Below are positions 1 through 9,732 of a stretch of 64,000 bases of DNA, in pieces (position 1 is the stretch's first letter; each line of letters starts with the position of its first letter). The notes below the pieces were generated by a model. It worked only from the letters and a program-made list of their open reading frames with translations. It made no database searches and was not told the DNA's origin. Made by a program: the position numbers and the translations under genes. Source of the DNA: SZUA-37 sp964472525 (GTDB taxonomy: Bacteria > Pseudomonadota > Gammaproteobacteria > UBA6429 > Thiohalophilaceae); NCBI GenBank assembly GCA_964472525.1, contig CAYYLL010000009.1, forward strand, positions 28,670 to 92,669, in the 5' to 3' direction.

Positions 1-110
1 ATCAAAAGAGGAGCATCTTTCTTTTCTGCTGCATAGCTTAAATTAATTCCCGCTATCAGCAAAGATAACACCAGAGTAGAATATGAAATAGTTTTTCGTA
101 CCCATATCAT
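1..110 (-). CDS. Exported protein of unknown function, N-terminus only (truncated by window edge)
   Basis: Reading leftward from an ATG at 110, the frame stays open to the window edge (36 codons). It begins MIWVRKTISYSTLVLSLLIA and continues to a probable signal-peptidase site near Ser-Tyr-Ala-Ala, so it looks like a Sec signal peptide followed by a charged mature start (EKKDAPL). A good ribosome binding site (AAGGAG on the minus strand, about 10 nt upstream) supports the start. Only the leader is visible, so function cannot be called. It is divergent from the fadE operon. Confidence 0.6.
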   Translation of the reverse strand, partial: MIWVRKTISYSTLVLSLLIAGINLSYAAEKKDAPLL

Positions 111-460
111 TAAGATTTATCTCCTTAAAATACCTATATCTGTTCATGTGGAACTTTATTAATATTATTGCATCTATTTATTTGTAATCTATAAAAAAAC
201 GCTAGGTATCATATTATTATAATATTAGATATGTCATCGACCTGCGTGACATAAACTTTAGTCCTGTTTTTAGCTAACGCAGTGACTTCTGATAATTTAG
301 CTACAGATTTGTCAGCTTTTTACCCCGATTTAGGTGAATTTTGAAATAATGCAAAATAATCAAAGCATCCTCTTGAATTTCCGCTATTCTTTAATATAGA
401 TAATGTTAAAACTATAAAGTATGTTATTTTAATCAAATAGATAATTTGGAAAGGAACCCT
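111..460. promoter_or_regulatory. Divergent intergenic region with candidate fadE-operon promoter
   Basis: These 350 AT-rich bases contain no convincing gene. The best sigma-70-like match for the rightward operon is TTGAAT at 373-378 and TATAGA at 395-400 with a 16-nt spacer, about 60 nt before the fadE start. GGAAAGGA at 448-455 is the fadE ribosome binding site. The leftward gene starting at 110 must also be expressed from here. I could not identify an operator with confidence; a fatty-acid regulator site would be expected but is not evident by eye. Confidence 0.35.
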
Positions 461-2716
461 ATGAAAGAACCATCATCCTCGGCTACCATTTGGCGTCTAC
501 GTTGGATTACTAGCCCTATTTTTAAATTATTTAAACGTGTTACACCCGCCATGTCACAAACTGAACGTGAGGCACTAGAAGCCGGTGATGTCTGGTGGGA
601 CGGTGAATTATTCAGTGGACGCCCCAAATGGGGACGTTTGCGAAAAGTTCCGCCACCTAAGCTAAGTCCAGAAGAACAAGCCTTTATTGACGGTCCGGTC
701 GAAACACTTTGCAGTATGATCGATGATTGGAAAATCACGCACAAAGATTACGATCTATCAGCGGATGTCTGGCAATATCTTAAAGACAATGGCTTCTTTA
801 GTATGATTATTCCAAAAAAATTTGGTGGTCTGGCCTTTTCTGCTTTAGCACATTCCGATGTTGTCATGAAAATTTCAACCCGCAGTGTCTCAGCTGCGGT
901 TACCGTGATGGTTCCCAATTCACTTGGACCGGGTAAATTACTGTTAGAATACGGAACCGAAGAACAAAAAAATTATTACTTACCCCGCCTAGCCAAAGGT
1001 CTGGAGATCCCCTGCTTTGCACTGACTAGCCCACACGCCGGTAGTGATGCAGGTGCTATTCCAGACTATGGTATTGTCTGTAAACAAGACTTTGAAGACA
1101 AAAAAGATGTACTCGGGATGCGCGTCAGTTGGAACAAACGCTATATCACTTTAGGCCCGGTTGCCACATTGCTAGGTTTGGCGTTTAAACTTTACGATCC
1201 CGATCATTTGCTCGGCGATAAAGAAGATTTAGGTATCACGCTAGCGTTAATTCCAACTAGTACACCGGGCGTGAATATCGGTCGTCGTCACCAGCCAATG
1301 AACATGATGTTTATGAATGGTCCCAATAGTGGCGACGATGTATTTATGCCTCTGGAATGGATTATTGGCGGACAAGATCGAATTGGTCAGGGTTGGCGGA
1401 TGTTAGTCGAATGTTTAACGGACGGACGTGCCATTTCATTGCCTGCGCTTAGCGTTGGTGCCGGTAAACTCGCCAGTCGAGGAGTTGGTGCCTACTCTAG
1501 AATTCGTCGCCAGTTTAAATTACCCATTGGTAAATTTGAAGGTATCGAAGAAGCACTCGCACGAATTGGTGGTTATACTTATATGATGGACGCCGCCCGA
1601 CTATTAACAGTTGGCGCATTAGACCGTGGTGAAAAACCATCGGTTATTTCGGCCATTGTTAAATACCATTTAACCGAAGGTATGCGTAAAATTGTTAATG
1701 ATTCAATGGACATTCAAGGTGGCGCGGGCATCTGTTTAGGCCCACGTAATATTATCGGTCGGGTTTATCAAGCCGTGCCCATTAGCATTACAGTAGAAGG
1801 TGCCAACATACTCACTCGCACCATGATTATTTTTGGTCAGGGTGCTATTCGGTCCCACCCCTATATTTTTAAAGAACTCGAAGCCATGGGAAATGACGAT
1901 CCCGAAGCCTCGCTTGAAGAATTTGATCGCGCTCTGTTCGGTCATATCCGATTCTTTTTCAGTAATACCTTTAGAAGTTTATTTCATGGCATAACCGCCT
2001 CTCGATTTGTTATGGTAAGAGGCAAGCGCCCGGTACGACGCTACCACCAGCAACTCACTCGAATCAGTGCGGCATTTGCACTCATGACCGACCTTGCCTT
2101 AATGACATTAGGTGGTAGTTTGAAACGCAAAGAAAAACTATCAGGCCGCTTAGGTGACGTATTAAGTTACCTCTATTTAGCCTCGGCCTCGCTAAAACAT
2201 TTTGAAGACAATGGCAGCCCGAAGGAAGAACGTCCTTTAATTCACTGGGTATCACAATACTGCTTATATAACGCACAAAATGCCTTACATGGCCTGCTAC
2301 AAAACTTACCCAATCGCCCGGTTGCATGGTTGGCTCGTTTAATTATTTTTCCACTCGGCCGTCATTTTTCACCACCAAACGATAACTTGGGGCATCAAGT
2401 GGCACATCTGTTAATTACCCCATCAGCCACACGCGATCGTTTAACCAAAGGTCTTTATATTCCTGACAACCAGACAGAAACAATGGGCAAGCTCGAAGAA
2501 GGATTTGATAAAGTGATTATTGCCGATCATGCCGAGAAAAAACTTTATCGAGGTCTCAAAGGAATTAAGCAAAATTATAAAGGACTTGAAGACCTTATCC
2601 AACAAGGCTTAAAGAAAAATGTTATAACAGAAGAAGATGCAACATTAATACGTGAAGCAGATGAAATTCGTACTGATATTATTCAAGTTGACGACTTTGC
2701 ACCTGACTTCCACTAG
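461..2716 (+). CDS. fadE: FadE-type acyl-CoA dehydrogenase
   Basis: A 751-residue flavoprotein catalysing the first, FAD-dependent oxidation of acyl-CoA in beta-oxidation. Length and layout match the long FadE branch: an N-terminal hydrophobic/basic stretch, the acyl-CoA dehydrogenase core (EIPCFALTSPHAGSDAG around residues 185-201; QGGAGICLGPRN in the C-terminal helical part; SITVEGANILTRTMIIFGQG near residues 445-464) and the C-terminal FadE-specific extension with the NDNLGHQVAHLL region. The ATG at 461 is preferred over a TTG at 446 because GGAAAGGA lies directly in front of it. It is the first gene of a five-gene rightward lipid-degradation operon; the next gene starts 23 nt downstream. 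Confidence 0.93.
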   Translation: MKEPSSSATIWRLRWITSPIFKLFKRVTPAMSQTEREALEAGDVWWDGELFSGRPKWGRLRKVPPPKLSPEEQAFIDGPVETLCSMIDDWKITHKDYDLSADVWQYLKDNGFFSMIIPKKFGGLAFSALAHSDVVMKISTRSVSAAVTVMVPNSLGPGKLLLEYGTEEQKNYYLPRLAKGLEIPCFALTSPHAGSDAGAIPDYGIVCKQDFEDKKDVLGMRVSWNKRYITLGPVATLLGLAFKLYDPDHLLGDKEDLGITLALIPTSTPGVNIGRRHQPMNMMFMNGPNSGDDVFMPLEWIIGGQDRIGQGWRMLVECLTDGRAISLPALSVGAGKLASRGVGAYSRIRRQFKLPIGKFEGIEEALARIGGYTYMMDAARLLTVGALDRGEKPSVISAIVKYHLTEGMRKIVNDSMDIQGGAGICLGPRNIIGRVYQAVPISITVEGANILTRTMIIFGQGAIRSHPYIFKELEAMGNDDPEASLEEFDRALFGHIRFFFSNTFRSLFHGITASRFVMVRGKRPVRRYHQQLTRISAAFALMTDLALMTLGGSLKRKEKLSGRLGDVLSYLYLASASLKHFEDNGSPKEERPLIHWVSQYCLYNAQNALHGLLQNLPNRPVAWLARLIIFPLGRHFSPPNDNLGHQVAHLLITPSATRDRLTKGLYIPDNQTETMGKLEEGFDKVIIADHAEKKLYRGLKGIKQNYKGLEDLIQQGLKKNVITEEDATLIREADEIRTDIIQVDDFAPDFH

Positions 2717-2739
2717 CCATTAATCTATAGAGACGACAA

Positions 2740-4173
2740 GTGGCTACAAGAAAAAAGATACCCAGCAAACAATCAACCCCAAAAATGACATCAGAAGAAA
2801 ACATGACCAGTAAAAAAACCACAAAGAAAAAAGTTGTCGCTAAAAAAACCGCATCGGTTAAAACAAATTCCAAAACAAGTAAGAACCGTTATGGCCGTCG
2901 TGCGATTTATATTGTTGATGGCGCGCGCACACCACAATTAAAAGCACGCGGACGACAAGGCCCGTTCAGTGCAGCCGATTTAGCCGTTAGTTGTTCACAA
3001 CCCTTACTCGCAAGGCAGGACTTTGATCCTACCACAATCGATGAAGTCATTATGGGCTGTGTCATGCCCAGTGCCCATGAAGCCAATATCGCAAGAATTC
3101 TAGCTCTACGCTTAAATTGCGGTAAAGAGGTCCCCGCATATACAGTACAACGTAATTGTGCATCCGGTATGCAGGCACTCGATTGTGCAGCCCAGTCCAT
3201 TGCCATGCGACGTTCAGAACTGGTACTCGCTGGTGGCGTAGAATCCATGAGTCGGGCTCCCGTGTTACTCAACGGTTATATGGTTAACTGGCTTTCAGAC
3301 TGGATGCGTGCAAAAACACTGGTGCAAAAATTAAAAGCCCTTGGCCAATTAAGGCCTAATTTCTTTGCACCCATTATCGGTTTATTGTGTGGTTTATCTG
3401 ATCCGGTTAATGGCCTGTCAATGGGGCAAACAGCCGAAATTATTGCCGATAAATTTAATATCAACCGAGAAATGATGGACAACTATGCCGTACAAAGCCA
3501 TCAACGATTAAGTGCCGCACAAGAAAATAATCACTTAACCGAAATTGAAACCATTTATGATACTAAAGGAAACTTCTACGATCATGACGATGGGGTACGC
3601 CACGATTCGAATATGCAAGATCTGGCAAAGCTTAAACCTGTTTTTGATCGTCCCTTTGGCAATGTCACTGCCGGCAATAGCGCACAAATCACCGACGGTG
3701 CTAGCGTATTATTGTTAGCCAGTGAAAAAGCACTGAAAGACTATAATCTCACTCCTATTGCACAAATACTGGATTGCGAATGGGCAGGCGTAGAGCCGTC
3801 ACAAATGGGGCTAGGCCCAGTACACGCCATCACCCCTATCCTGCAACGTAACCAGTATGGTTTTAATGATATTGACTACTTTGAAATTAACGAAGCCTTT
3901 GCCGCACAAGTTCTCGCTTGCCTGGCCGCATGGCAAGATGAGCAATATTGTAAAGACGAATTAAAACTGGATGCACCATTAGGTGAAATCAGTATGGATA
4001 AATTAAATATCGATGGTGGTGGTGTAAGTATTGGCCACCCGGTCGGTGCTAGCGGTGCGCGTATCGTTTTACATCTTATGCACATTCTGCAACGCAAAAA
4101 TAGCAAACGCGGAATAGCCAGTCTTTGTATCGGTGGCGGCCAAGGTGGCGCCATGATGATTGAACGAGTTTAG
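2740..4173 (+). CDS. fadI: Acetyl-CoA C-acyltransferase (thiolase), FadI-like, with lysine-rich N-terminal extension
   Basis: Thiolase performing the final thiolytic cleavage of beta-oxidation. All catalytic elements are visible: nucleophile Cys140 in VQRNCASGMQA, the NEAFAAQ motif, His433 in GHPVGASGAR and Cys463 in CIGGGQGG. A long loop between about residues 180 and 225 resembles the FadI branch rather than short FadA. Unusually, the first ~50 residues are a Lys/Thr/Ser-rich low-complexity tail before the true thiolase start at GRRAIYIVDGARTP. The start is GTG at 2740; the ATG at 2785 is an alternative but still leaves much of the tail. It sits between the dehydrogenase and the multifunctional hydratase/dehydrogenase, giving a complete cycle. 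Confidence 0.88.
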   Translation: MATRKKIPSKQSTPKMTSEENMTSKKTTKKKVVAKKTASVKTNSKTSKNRYGRRAIYIVDGARTPQLKARGRQGPFSAADLAVSCSQPLLARQDFDPTTIDEVIMGCVMPSAHEANIARILALRLNCGKEVPAYTVQRNCASGMQALDCAAQSIAMRRSELVLAGGVESMSRAPVLLNGYMVNWLSDWMRAKTLVQKLKALGQLRPNFFAPIIGLLCGLSDPVNGLSMGQTAEIIADKFNINREMMDNYAVQSHQRLSAAQENNHLTEIETIYDTKGNFYDHDDGVRHDSNMQDLAKLKPVFDRPFGNVTAGNSAQITDGASVLLLASEKALKDYNLTPIAQILDCEWAGVEPSQMGLGPVHAITPILQRNQYGFNDIDYFEINEAFAAQVLACLAAWQDEQYCKDELKLDAPLGEISMDKLNIDGGGVSIGHPVGASGARIVLHLMHILQRKNSKRGIASLCIGGGQGGAMMIERV

Positions 4174-4183
4174 GAGAGTTAGC

Positions 4184-6247
4184 GTGTCAACAACATATAA
4201 ACATTGGAAAGTAATAACCGATGATGAAAATATAACATGGTTACACTTTGACAAAGCCGACAGTTCTACCAATATACTGTCTCACGAAGTTATGGACGAA
4301 CTGGAACAGGAATTAAATAATCTTAATCAAAAACCACCAAGAGCCGTTGTCTTTTTATCCGATAAGGAAAACGGTTTTATTGCAGGTGCGGATGTGACTG
4401 AATTTAGTCAATTAGAAACTGAACATGTCGCACTTACACTGATTAAACGTGGTCAGCATATTATGAATATGATTGAACGCCTTCCCTGCCCAACCGTTGC
4501 ACTTATTCATGGCTTTTGTCTGGGCGGTGGTTTTGAACTTGCACTGGCTTGCCGTTATCGTATTGCCGATAGCGATCCAAAGACAAAATTAGGTTTACCC
4601 GAAATTAAATTAGGTATACACCCTGGTTTTGGTGGCGCGGTACGTAGCATAAGAACAGTCGGGCCACTTGCCGCTATGAATATGATGTTAACCGGCCGAG
4701 CAATGTCTGCCCGAGCAGCAAAAAAAATAGGCTTTATTCACCATGCGATACCTAAAAGATATCTTGTTACTGCGGCAAAAAGCGTTATAAAGAAAGCACC
4801 CGCTAATCACAAAATTGTATGGTGGGCGAAATTAGCAAATCATAAACTGGCTCGCCCATGGGTTAAAAAAATACTTATTAAACAAGTCTCTAAAAAAGCA
4901 CAGCGCGCACACTACCCGGCTCCTTATGCTTTAATCGATCTCTGGGAACGTTATGCGGATGACGAACAACGTTTTATGGAAGAAGAAGCCATTTCTGTTT
5001 CACAACTTATGGTCACAAAAACCGCTCAGAATCTTGTTCGTGTATTCTCTTTACAAGAAAAAATGAAAGCTTACAGCCAGATAAAAGATTATCACCCAAA
5101 ACATATTCATGTGATCGGTGGTGGCGTTATGGGCGGCGATATTGGGATATGGTGTGCCTTACAAGGCTACAACGTCACCATACAGGATCAGGCGCACGCA
5201 ACACTTGCCGCCGTTCGAAAACGCGCTTATTCACTTTATAAACGAAAACTTAAAAAACGCTTACCCATTACCGAGGCTCTGGATCGCCTAATTCCAGATA
5301 TTAATGGCAATGGATTAAAACAGGCCGATGTGGTGATTGAAGCTATTTTTGAAGATGCTGAAGTTAAACGTGAATTATTTAAACAAGTTGAACCAAAAAT
5401 AAAAGAAACTTGTATTATTGCAACCAACACATCCAGTATCCCACTCGAAGAACTGGCACCAGCATTAAAAGACTCAACACGTCTGGTTGGCTTACACTTT
5501 TTTAACCCTGTTGCCATGATGCCCCTAGTTGAAATTGTACGCGGCAAAACAACCAGTGATGAAACCATGCAACGTGCCGCAAGCCTTACTAAATCCATAC
5601 GTCGTTTACCCTTACCTGTGAGCAGTAGCCCCGGATTTTTGGTTAACCGAATTTTAATGCCTTACTTAATGGAAGCCGTTGTACTGGCAGAAGAAGGTGT
5701 TCCACTCAAAGCCATCGACAAGGCCGCAACTGATTTTGGTATGCCAATGGGCCCGATTGAACTCGCAGATACAGTTGGTTTGGATATTTGTTTAAAAGTT
5801 GCCGAAAACCTATCTCAAACTATGGACATTAGCGTACCGGAACGCTTGAGAAATTTGGTTAATAGCAAGCACCTTGGTAAAAAGACAGGTCAGGGATTTT
5901 ATACCTTTAAAAAAGGCAAACCGGTCAAGCCGGCATTAACAAAAGACTTTACACCACCAACAGACTTACCCGATCGATTAATATTACGACTAGTGAATGA
6001 AGCTGTTGCCTGTTTACGTGATGGTGTCGTTGATTCCAGCGATATGATAGATGCCGGGGTTATCTTCGGCACCGGCTTTGCACCTTTCCGCGGTGGTCCA
6101 ATGTGTTATGCCAATAGCCGTGGTATTGAACAGCTTATAAAATTACTCGAAAGTCTCGATAGCCGATATGGCCATCGATTTAAACCTGATGCAGGTTGGC
6201 CGACGTTGATGAAAGAAAATGATACAAGTGAATCCATAAAAACATAA
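4184..6247 (+). CDS. fadJ: Fused enoyl-CoA hydratase / 3-hydroxyacyl-CoA dehydrogenase (FadJ/FadB-type alpha subunit)
   Basis: A 687-residue bifunctional beta-oxidation protein. The N-terminal crotonase domain (to about residue 190) has the oxyanion-loop glycines in GFCLGGGFELALACR with Glu118 and a second catalytic Glu140 in GLPEIKLG, matching the two glutamates of FadB. The NAD-binding fold begins at HVIGGGVMGGDIG (residues 309-321), and catalytic His438 lies in GLHFFNPVAMMPLVEIV; the C-terminal dehydrogenase repeat follows. A GTG at 4184 is chosen because TAGGAGAG lies 6-7 nt ahead and the preceding stop overlaps that site; a TTG at 4160 would extend into the thiolase gene. FadB and FadJ cannot be separated by eye; the FadI-like neighbour favours FadJ. 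Confidence 0.9.
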   Translation: MSTTYKHWKVITDDENITWLHFDKADSSTNILSHEVMDELEQELNNLNQKPPRAVVFLSDKENGFIAGADVTEFSQLETEHVALTLIKRGQHIMNMIERLPCPTVALIHGFCLGGGFELALACRYRIADSDPKTKLGLPEIKLGIHPGFGGAVRSIRTVGPLAAMNMMLTGRAMSARAAKKIGFIHHAIPKRYLVTAAKSVIKKAPANHKIVWWAKLANHKLARPWVKKILIKQVSKKAQRAHYPAPYALIDLWERYADDEQRFMEEEAISVSQLMVTKTAQNLVRVFSLQEKMKAYSQIKDYHPKHIHVIGGGVMGGDIGIWCALQGYNVTIQDQAHATLAAVRKRAYSLYKRKLKKRLPITEALDRLIPDINGNGLKQADVVIEAIFEDAEVKRELFKQVEPKIKETCIIATNTSSIPLEELAPALKDSTRLVGLHFFNPVAMMPLVEIVRGKTTSDETMQRAASLTKSIRRLPLPVSSSPGFLVNRILMPYLMEAVVLAEEGVPLKAIDKAATDFGMPMGPIELADTVGLDICLKVAENLSQTMDISVPERLRNLVNSKHLGKKTGQGFYTFKKGKPVKPALTKDFTPPTDLPDRLILRLVNEAVACLRDGVVDSSDMIDAGVIFGTGFAPFRGGPMCYANSRGIEQLIKLLESLDSRYGHRFKPDAGWPTLMKENDTSESIKT

Positions 6248-6257
6248 TACAAACCTT

Positions 6258-8054
6258 ATGTCTAAATTAACCGATTTGATAGATCCTGAAGATGCTCATC
6301 ATTTATCAGGTTTATTTGCGGAACGCATTAAACGCTCAGCAAATAAAGTTGCTTATCAATATTTTGACCAATCCACCCAACAATGGCAAACCTATACTTG
6401 GGCACAAGTTAAAAATAAGGTCAGCTTAATCCAACTGGCCTTGCTCAAACAAAATTTTAGTCAAGGCCAACGTATAGCTATCATGGTACACAATTGCCCT
6501 GAATGGGTAATGTTCGAACAAGCTGCTTTGGGACTCGGGTTAGTTGTTGTACCACTTTATATTAATGATCGAGCCGATAATATTAGTTACATTATTAATG
6601 ATGCACAAATAAAACTCCTTCTTGTCGCAGGGTCAGCACAATGTAACATTCTCAAAACGATTTATGATGAAATAAAAACAGTTAAACTTATTGTTAGCTT
6701 GCAACAACAAAGTAACCCACAAAATAATAGTATTTATTTTGATGACTGGATTGAACAAGATAGCCAACAAGCAGAATATATTATTGATAATATCAAACCT
6801 GATCAACTCGCCTCAATTGTTTATACATCAGGAACCACGGGTCGCCCTAAAGGGGTTATGTTATCTCACAACAATATTTTACAAAATGCATACGGTGCAA
6901 GCCAGTGTGAAGATTTTTTGCCAACCGATATTTTTTTATCCTTTTTACCTTTGTCTCATATGTTTGAGCGAACTGCCGGTTATTACTTACCGATGATGGC
7001 GGCAAGTAAAGTTGTCTATGCACGATCGATTGACAAATTAGCAGAAGACTTAATCGATATCCAGCCGACCATTCTTGTTACCGTACCCCGAATTTTTGAA
7101 CGTGTTTATAATAAGATACAACTTCAACTACAAAATAAACCTAAATTTGCAAAATTCTTATTTAATTTAAGTGTTAATGTGGGTTGGTATTCATTTAGAT
7201 ATTCACAAAACAAAATAAGTTGGCATCCAAAATTATTATTACACCCCTTATTACAAATTCTTGTTGGAAATAAAATTCTTAAAAAACTAGGAGGTCACTT
7301 ACGCCTAGCTGTCAGTGGCGGTGCAGCCTTATCACCTGATATTGCTCGTACCTTTATTGGTCTTGGGCTCAATATATCACAAGGCTATGGGATGACCGAA
7401 CTAAGCCCAATCGTTAGTACTAATCTGCTTCGAGATAACGAGCCCGACAGTGTTGGTCAAAAATTTGTAAACATTGATATCAAATTAGGTGCAAATGACG
7501 AATTGTTAGTTAAAGGGCCCAATGTTATGCTCGGTTACCTGAACAACAAAGAAGCAACCGCTGAAGTGATTGATAGTGATGGCTGGTTACACACGGGCGA
7601 TAAAGCAAAAATTATCAAGGATCATATTTATATTACCGGGCGGATAAAAGATATTCTGGTTCTTTCTACTGGTGAAAAAATACCACCCAACGATATTGAA
7701 ATCGCTATTACCAATGACCCATTATTTGAGCAAGTTGTTATTTGTGGTGAAGGGAAACCTTCTTTAGCTGCTATTATCGTATTAGATGCCAATGAATGGG
7801 CTAATATTGAAAAACAATTATCATCAAAAGATAAACTCGATATTAATTCAGAACATGCACGTCAATATTTACTAAATCGAATCAAAAAATGTTTACAAAA
7901 ATTTCCTGGGTATGCGCGAATATATAGTATTTATACAACCTTAGACCCATGGACAGTCGACAATGGTCTTGTTACCCCCACTTTAAAATTAAAACGTAAA
8001 TCTATCTTCGAAAAATACCAGACACAAATCAACGAAATGTATAAAGGTCACTGA
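6258..8054 (+). CDS. Long-chain fatty acid--CoA ligase (AMP-forming)
   Basis: A 598-residue ANL-superfamily enzyme that activates fatty acids to acyl-CoA, the substrate of the preceding dehydrogenase. The ATP/AMP signature IVYTSGTTGRPKGVMLSH is at residues 187-204; GYGMTELSPIV is the second core motif and DGWLHTGDKAKI with GRIKDILVLSTGEKIPP the hinge and substrate region. It belongs to the long, FAA1/FadD15-like branch rather than E. coli FadD-like proteins, judging by length and the GEKIPP motif with a long C-terminal tail. It starts 10 nt after the fadJ stop and ends 2 nt before yciA, so it is in the same operon. Confidence 0.9.
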   Translation: MSKLTDLIDPEDAHHLSGLFAERIKRSANKVAYQYFDQSTQQWQTYTWAQVKNKVSLIQLALLKQNFSQGQRIAIMVHNCPEWVMFEQAALGLGLVVVPLYINDRADNISYIINDAQIKLLLVAGSAQCNILKTIYDEIKTVKLIVSLQQQSNPQNNSIYFDDWIEQDSQQAEYIIDNIKPDQLASIVYTSGTTGRPKGVMLSHNNILQNAYGASQCEDFLPTDIFLSFLPLSHMFERTAGYYLPMMAASKVVYARSIDKLAEDLIDIQPTILVTVPRIFERVYNKIQLQLQNKPKFAKFLFNLSVNVGWYSFRYSQNKISWHPKLLLHPLLQILVGNKILKKLGGHLRLAVSGGAALSPDIARTFIGLGLNISQGYGMTELSPIVSTNLLRDNEPDSVGQKFVNIDIKLGANDELLVKGPNVMLGYLNNKEATAEVIDSDGWLHTGDKAKIIKDHIYITGRIKDILVLSTGEKIPPNDIEIAITNDPLFEQVVICGEGKPSLAAIIVLDANEWANIEKQLSSKDKLDINSEHARQYLLNRIKKCLQKFPGYARIYSIYTTLDPWTVDNGLVTPTLKLKRKSIFEKYQTQINEMYKGH

Positions 8055-8056
8055 TC

Positions 8057-8488
8057 ATGTCCAATAATCCAGATACAGATAATCTAGCTCCGCAAAGCCC
8101 AGATTTTGATTGTTTGCCACAAAATAAACAACCCTCAATACGGGTACTGGCAATGCCTGCCGACACTAACTCTGCGGGCGATATCTTCGGCGGCTGGTTA
8201 ATGTCACAGGTTGATATTGCCGGGAGTGTGTTAGGCCATCGGGCAACGAACGGCCGTGTGGTGACGGTTGCTGTCAATAACTTCCAATTTATTAAGCCGG
8301 TCTTTGTGGGTGATTTGGTGAGTATCTTTACGGAGGTGACTCATATTGGCAATACCTCACTTGAAGTCTCTATTGTGGCATACGCGGAACGAAAACGAAA
8401 AGTAGAGGAATGTACTCGTGTTGCTTCTGCCAGTTTTACCTATGTTGCTTTGGATGAACATCGAAAGCCACGTATTATTGAAAAATAA
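8057..8488 (+). CDS. yciA: Acyl-CoA thioesterase, YciA family
   Basis: A 143-residue single hot-dog-fold thioesterase that hydrolyses acyl-CoAs. The family signature is clear: AMPADTNSAGDIFGGWLMSQ, where the Asp and Gly-Gly of the DIFGGW motif build the active site, followed by TVAVNNFQFIKPVFVGD and a basic C-terminal region. It is last in the fatty-acid degradation operon, only 2 nt after the ligase gene, and may release free CoA when acyl-CoA accumulates (inference). It converges on tatD with only 17 nt between the stops, and I see no strong terminator there. Confidence 0.9.
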   Translation: MSNNPDTDNLAPQSPDFDCLPQNKQPSIRVLAMPADTNSAGDIFGGWLMSQVDIAGSVLGHRATNGRVVTVAVNNFQFIKPVFVGDLVSIFTEVTHIGNTSLEVSIVAYAERKRKVEECTRVASASFTYVALDEHRKPRIIEK

Positions 8489-8505
8489 TTTATTCAGGTT
8501 TGTTT

Positions 8506-9294
8506 CTAATCTTTGATAGAAAACAACCGGATAAAATTCTCGGTTGTTTTTTCTGCAATCGTTTCATAACTTTCACCACGAAGTTCAGCAATACACTCGG
8601 CCACATTTTTCACGTAAGCCGGTTGATTGGATTTACCGCGATACGGAACGGGTGCCAGATACGGTGAATCGGTTTCTACCAACATTTTATCGATAGGTAC
8701 ATTCCTAGCGACTTCTTTTAATGCTAGTGCATTTTTGAACGTCACAATGCCTGAGAACGAAATATAAAAACCTAAATCGAGTGCCCGTTGTGCGGTTTCC
8801 CAGTCTTCTGCAAAGCAATGCATAACACCACCCGCCTGTTCAGCCTTTTCATCTTGCATTATTTTTAAGGTATCATCAGTTGCTTCTCGCATATGAATAA
8901 TCAATGGCTTTTTCGTTTGCTTTGATGCTTCAATATGATTTTTAAAACGTGTCCGTTGCCATTCTAAATCATCACCAGTTGTCCGAAAATAATCCAATCC
9001 CGTTTCACCAATGGCAATTATTTTACTGTTATCGGCTAAAGTCACTAACTCATCAACACTGGGATCCTGTCCATCCGTTTCATTCGGATGAACACCGACC
9101 GAAGCATAAACATTGGGATATGCTTTGGCAATATCGAGTACATCAGAAAAATGTTCAAGATCAATGCAAACATTTAACATTGTTTGTACGTCATGTTGGT
9201 GTGCATTTTCAAGTGCGTTAATAATATTGTTATCAAATAGTTTTAAATCAAGACGATCTAAATGGCAATGTGAATCAATCAGATAAGCTGACAT
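8506..9294 (-). CDS. ycfH: TatD-family metal-dependent hydrolase (YcfH)
   Basis: A 262-residue TIM-barrel amidohydrolase of the TatD DNase family. Metal ligands are visible: His9 and His11 in IDSHCHLDRLD, Glu in AIGETGLDYFR, His in PLIIHMREA, His in GGVMHCFAED and Asp in LVETDSPYLAPVPYRG. Family members act as 3'-5' exonucleases or phosphoesterases; the exact substrate cannot be told here. It is the last gene of the leftward mltG-tmk-holB-pilZ-tatD string, the same order as in many gammaproteobacteria. Confidence 0.93.
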   Translation of the reverse strand: MSAYLIDSHCHLDRLDLKLFDNNIINALENAHQHDVQTMLNVCIDLEHFSDVLDIAKAYPNVYASVGVHPNETDGQDPSVDELVTLADNSKIIAIGETGLDYFRTTGDDLEWQRTRFKNHIEASKQTKKPLIIHMREATDDTLKIMQDEKAEQAGGVMHCFAEDWETAQRALDLGFYISFSGIVTFKNALALKEVARNVPIDKMLVETDSPYLAPVPYRGKSNQPAYVKNVAECIAELRGESYETIAEKTTENFIRLFSIKD

Positions 9295-9362
9295 AGGAGG
9301 TTACTTTTAAAATAGTTAAATTATTATTTGAGTGCTGATTGTTTAGGGTAAGAACAGCTTCG

Positions 9363-9719
9363 TTACATAGTATGCGTTTGACGATCTGATTTTAATGCTC
9401 CGGCCAGAAAAGTTTCAATTTTAGTGCGTGCGCCACCACCATCCTGTTCACTAAATTGTACCCCAATACCTGCAGCGCGATTACCTGCTGCACCTTTAGG
9501 TGTAACCCAAACAATTTTACCTGCAACGGGTAATTTTTCGGTATCGTCCATGAGTGACAACAACATAAAAACTTCATCACCCAACTTATATTTTTTATTG
9601 GTTGGAATAAATAAACCACCGTGTTTGATAAAGGGCATATACGCGGCATAAAGCGCACTTTTATCTTTTATTGTTAAAGACAAGATACCTTGTCGGCCTG
9701 CTGCCGGTTTTATTGCCAT
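9363..9719 (-). CDS. pilZ: PilZ-domain protein, type IV pilus-assembly type
   Basis: A 118-residue single PilZ domain. Recognisable pieces are ILSLTIKDKSALYAAYMPF, GGLFIPTNKKYKLGDEVFMLL, KIVWVTPKG and AGIGVQF. It lacks the N-terminal RxxxR arginines that bind cyclic di-GMP, which is typical of the canonical PilZ needed for type IV pilus assembly and twitching rather than of c-di-GMP receptors. Its place directly after holB is the known position of pilZ in pseudomonads and xanthomonads. No pilus genes lie in this window. Confidence 0.85.
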   Translation of the reverse strand: MAIKPAAGRQGILSLTIKDKSALYAAYMPFIKHGGLFIPTNKKYKLGDEVFMLLSLMDDTEKLPVAGKIVWVTPKGAAGNRAAGIGVQFSEQDGGGARTKIETFLAGALKSDRQTHTM

Positions 9720-9732
9720 TTTCTACCTTCGT

